DNA from: Cereibacter sphaeroides | Lineage (GTDB): Bacteria; Pseudomonadota; Alphaproteobacteria; Rhodobacterales; Rhodobacteraceae | Length of the DNA: 64,000 bases | Assembly (NCBI GenBank): GCA_003243455.1 | Contig: QFQS01000003.1 | Span: forward strand, 434,001 to 498,000 | Reading direction: 5' to 3' | In this document: in pieces, positions 61,454-64,000 of the stretch | How the letters are laid out: every line of letters begins with the position of its first letter | Numbering within the stretch: position 1 is the stretch's first letter | Made by a program: the position numbers and the translations under genes | Notes under the pieces: model-generated | Databases searched by the model: none | The model's input: the letters and a program-made list of their open reading frames with translations, nothing else | What the model was told of the DNA's origin: nothing

Positions 61454-62101
61454 ATGAAAAAGATCACCCGCATCGGCATCGGCGGCCCCGTAGGCTCGGG
61501 CAAGACGGCGGTGATCGAGGTCATCACGCCGCGCCTGATCGACATGGGGATCAAGCCGCTGATCATCACCAATGACGTGGTGACGACCGAGGATGCCAAG
61601 CAGGTGCGCCGCACCCTCAAGGGCGTTCTGATCGAGGAAAAGATCGTCGGCGTCGAAACCGGCGCCTGCCCGCATACGGCGGTGCGGGAAGATCCGTCGA
61701 TGAACATTGCGGCGGTCGAGGAGCTGGAAGAGAAATACCCCGACAGCGATGTGATCCTGATCGAGTCAGGCGGCGACAACCTGACGCTGACCTTCAGCCC
61801 GGCCCTGGCCGATTTCTATATCTACGTCATCGACGTGGCGGCGGGGGACAAGATCCCGCGCAAGAACGGCGCGGGCGTCTGCCAGTCGGATATCCTTGTC
61901 ATCAACAAGAAGGATCTGGCGCCTTACGTCGGGGCCAGCCTTGAGGTGATGGACCGCGACTCCAAACTGATGCGCGGCAAGAAGCCCTTCATCTTTACCA
62001 ACTGCAAGACGGGCGAGGGCGTGGACGAATTGATCGCGCTGATCATGGACATGGCGCTGTTCGACGTGAAGCCGACCCCGAACGCATCGGCCGCCGAATA
62101 G
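61454..62101 (+). CDS. ureG: UreG, urease accessory GTPase
   Basis: UreG is a SIMIBI GTPase that drives nickel transfer into urease. The 215-residue protein has the P-loop GIGGPVGSGKTAVIEV, then VETGACPHTAVREDPSMN with the nickel-binding Cys-Pro-His, the IESGGDNL switch and the guanine-specific NKKDL. A ribosome site GAAAGGAACG precedes ATG 61454. The gene ends 4 bases before ureD. Confidence 0.98.
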   Translation: MKKITRIGIGGPVGSGKTAVIEVITPRLIDMGIKPLIITNDVVTTEDAKQVRRTLKGVLIEEKIVGVETGACPHTAVREDPSMNIAAVEELEEKYPDSDVILIESGGDNLTLTFSPALADFYIYVIDVAAGDKIPRKNGAGVCQSDILVINKKDLAPYVGASLEVMDRDSKLMRGKKPFIFTNCKTGEGVDELIALIMDMALFDVKPTPNASAAE

Positions 62102-62105
62102 GGTT

Positions 62106-63041
62106 ATGACGCTGCACAAGCACCTCAGCCGTCTTGATGGCGCCCGCGAGGTTCAGTCCTTTCAGGACCAGCCCGCGCAGATGCGCGCAGGCGCGCCGGG
62201 CAAGGTCGGACAACTGCGGCTAGGCTTTTCGTTGCGCCACGGGCGGTCCGTTCTGAATGACCTGTATCGGGTGACGCCGCTTCTGGTGCAGCAGGCGCTG
62301 TATTGGGACGAGGCGATGCCGGAGTTGCCGATCTGCTCGATCATCTCGATCGGTGGCGGCATCCTGCAAGGGGATCGCTACAAAATCGACATTTCGGTGG
62401 GCGAGGGGGCCTGCGCCCACGTCCATAGCCAGAGCGCCAACCGCATTCACCGGATGGATGCCAACTATGCCTCGCAAGCCCAGACGGTACGGGTCGAGGC
62501 TGGGGCCTATCTGGAATACCTGCCCGACTTCACCATCCCCTATCGCGGATCGCGGTTCATCAACGAAAGCGACCTGATCGTCGCCGAGGATGCGACCGTT
62601 CTTTACGGCGAGATGATGATGACGGGGCGCAAGCATCATCATGTCGATGAGCGCTTTGGCCTGGACTTGTTGTCGGTCGCCGTGTCGATCAGTCGCCCGG
62701 GCGGGCGCAAGCTGTTTGCCGAAAAGATTCTGATCGAAAAGAATGACCCGACGGTCGACTACGCTGCGGTGATGCGTGGCTTTGACACCTTTGCCAACAT
62801 CATGTGCATTTCTCCTCCCGACATCGCGGCAAGGGTCAAGGATAGGTTCGAGAACCACTTTCCGACCGAGGATGTGCGCGCGCTTGCGGGGGTATCGCGG
62901 CTGCCCAACAACGCGGGCCTGATGCTGCGAGTGGTCGGGGTTGAGACCTATGACGTGCGCAAGCAGGTGCGCCGTTTCTGGCAGATCGTCAGAGAGGAAG
63001 CACGCGGGCGCAGCTTGCCGGAAGAGACCCACTGGCGCTGA
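62106..63041 (+). CDS. ureD: UreD (UreH-like), urease accessory protein
   Basis: UreD scaffolds the UreF-UreG complex on urease. The 311-residue protein has ISIGGGILQGDRYKIDISVG and HSQSANRIHRMDANYASQ, phrases closer to the UreD/UreH form of Gram-positive bacteria and Helicobacter than to the shorter typical alphaproteobacterial UreD. It lies after ureG rather than ahead of ureA, and leads into the transporter gene after 19 bases. Confidence 0.94.
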   Translation: MTLHKHLSRLDGAREVQSFQDQPAQMRAGAPGKVGQLRLGFSLRHGRSVLNDLYRVTPLLVQQALYWDEAMPELPICSIISIGGGILQGDRYKIDISVGEGACAHVHSQSANRIHRMDANYASQAQTVRVEAGAYLEYLPDFTIPYRGSRFINESDLIVAEDATVLYGEMMMTGRKHHHVDERFGLDLLSVAVSISRPGGRKLFAEKILIEKNDPTVDYAAVMRGFDTFANIMCISPPDIAARVKDRFENHFPTEDVRALAGVSRLPNNAGLMLRVVGVETYDVRKQVRRFWQIVREEARGRSLPEETHWR

Positions 63042-63060
63042 CATAAGAAAGGGCGCAGAC

Positions 63061-64000
63061 ATGGCGGAAAGTAATAACAATTTTCTTTTCACCTGTTTGC
63101 GCGGCACCAGTCAGGTTTTCTTTCAGAACAACGTCATCACTGGCGTGCTGTTCTTTGTTGCGATGGCCGTTGCCTCTTACGTCTCGGGCGTCTGGGCCAC
63201 GACGATTGGCGCGGCGGTCGGCATCGTGGTTGCCACGCTGACGGCACAACTGCTCGACTGCGACGAGAACTCGATCAACACCGGTCTGTTCGGCTTTAAC
63301 GGCATTCTTGTTGGGGCGGCGCTGCCGACCTTCATCGAGGCTTCACCGCAGCTTTGGTTCTACATCGTGGTCGGTGCGGCGGCGAGCACGGTGTTCACGG
63401 CGGCTTTCAGCGCCACGCTGACCAAATCCTGGGGCATTCCGGGGTCCACGGGGCCATTCGTGCTGACCGGCTGGCTGATGGTCGCTGGGGCCTATTCCTT
63501 TGGCGGACTGCAGGTCATGGGTGATGCGCCAAGGCTCGGGTCCGACTACATACAGGGTCTGGTCAGCATCCCCGCGCCGATTGAACTGGTGCAGATATTC
63601 TTCCGCAACATCGGGCAGGTCTATCTGCTGGGCAGCGAGGTCAGCGGGGCGATCGTGCTTGCGGCAATCTTCATTGCCTCGGTTCCTGCCGGTATCGCGG
63701 CCTGCGCCGGATCGCTTATTGCGATGACCGTCGCGATCCTGATGGGCGCAGATCCGGCGATTGTCAGTGCGGGTCTGTATGGTTTCAGCCCGGTGCTGAC
63801 GGCTATCGCGGTGGGCGTGGTGTTCCTGCAACCCTCGCTGAAGGTTGCACTCTATGCCCTGCTGGCTACCGTGACGACGGTTTTCGTTCAGGGGGCGCTG
63901 GACGTGATCATGCAGCCCTCCGGGCTGCCGTCATTCACCGGGCCATATGTGTTGACAATGTACCTGTTCATCACGCCGAAGAAACTGCTGGCGCCGCATC
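63061..64000 (+). CDS. UT-family urea transporter (5' part, cut by window end)
   Basis: The frame from ATG 63061 is open for 313 codons to the window end. It has the UT signature LLDCDENSINTGLFGFNGIL in the first half and the matching second-half segment VSAGLYGFSPVLTAIAVG, so the internal repeat of the channel is complete. About ten helices are visible. The protein forms a urea-selective pore in the inner membrane and supplies the urease encoded upstream. A few residues of the C-terminus are missing. Confidence 0.95.
   Translation, partial: MAESNNNFLFTCLRGTSQVFFQNNVITGVLFFVAMAVASYVSGVWATTIGAAVGIVVATLTAQLLDCDENSINTGLFGFNGILVGAALPTFIEASPQLWFYIVVGAAASTVFTAAFSATLTKSWGIPGSTGPFVLTGWLMVAGAYSFGGLQVMGDAPRLGSDYIQGLVSIPAPIELVQIFFRNIGQVYLLGSEVSGAIVLAAIFIASVPAGIAACAGSLIAMTVAILMGADPAIVSAGLYGFSPVLTAIAVGVVFLQPSLKVALYALLATVTTVFVQGALDVIMQPSGLPSFTGPYVLTMYLFITPKKLLAPH

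Noticed and set aside
1..64000. CRISPR array, rRNA operon, prophage or integrase
   Set aside because: No regularly spaced repeats, rRNA sequence, integrase or phage structural genes were seen on either strand.

Overview
The window is a high-GC bacterial chromosome segment, most likely from an alphaproteobacterium of the Rhodobacterales (Rhodobacter/Paracoccus-like). The grounds are the tmk-holB-tatD-metallohydrolase run next to a D-Ala-D-Ala carboxypeptidase and a SPOR lipoprotein, the density of periplasmic-binding-protein ABC transporters, and tight ATGA/TGATG gene overlaps with GGAGG-type ribosome sites. The genus is inference; no rRNA is present.

Layout. 1-4769: 3' end of a kdp potassium operon (kdpB partial, kdpC, a strong terminator, then kdpDE). 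4780-5445: a DUF1275 membrane protein. 5745-10274: a polyamine/PotABCD-type ABC transporter. 10300-16955: a housekeeping block on the minus strand (SPOR lipoprotein, dacC-type carboxypeptidase, tmk, holB, tatD, PhnP-like hydrolase, AEC transporter). 17162-17251: tRNA-Ser(UGA). 17634-23784: an RbsABC-type sugar transporter with a divergent LacI regulator and two clear LacI operators between them. 23785-24978: a decayed zone with a truncated ABC ATPase and fragments of IS3- and IS5-type insertion sequences. 24979-39978: a surface-glycan region with two methyltransferases, a GtrA/GtrB/GT-C trio on the minus strand, and a plus-strand run DegT aminotransferase - WbqC - two paralogous beta-propeller glycosidase-like proteins - GNAT/methyltransferase fusion - three-module glycosyltransferase - epimerase. 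40040-45221: TetR regulator divergent from a second PotFGHI-type transporter whose last gene is a metallo-beta-lactamase-fold hydrolase. 45544-51864: a minus-strand sugar catabolic operon (TIM-barrel isomerase, binding protein, ATPase, permease, RpiR regulator, PfkB kinase). 52005-54288: LysR divergent from a GlcG/HbpS-like protein and an SDR. 54599-57223: CLC chloride transporter and an IT-superfamily anion permease, convergent. 57538-64000: urease cluster ureABCEFGD followed by a UT-family urea transporter cut by the window end.

Functional picture: a nutrient-scavenging free-living or host-associated bacterium with several regulated uptake operons (each with a local regulator), potassium and urea/nitrogen acquisition, and one accessory cell-surface glycan locus. 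The least ordinary part is 30363-39978. It combines recognisable sugar-modification genes with a tandem pair of propeller proteins, a fused GNAT-methyltransferase that keeps an internal ribosome site, and a roughly 1170-residue GT2-GT4-RgpF protein. Its product cannot be named from sequence alone.
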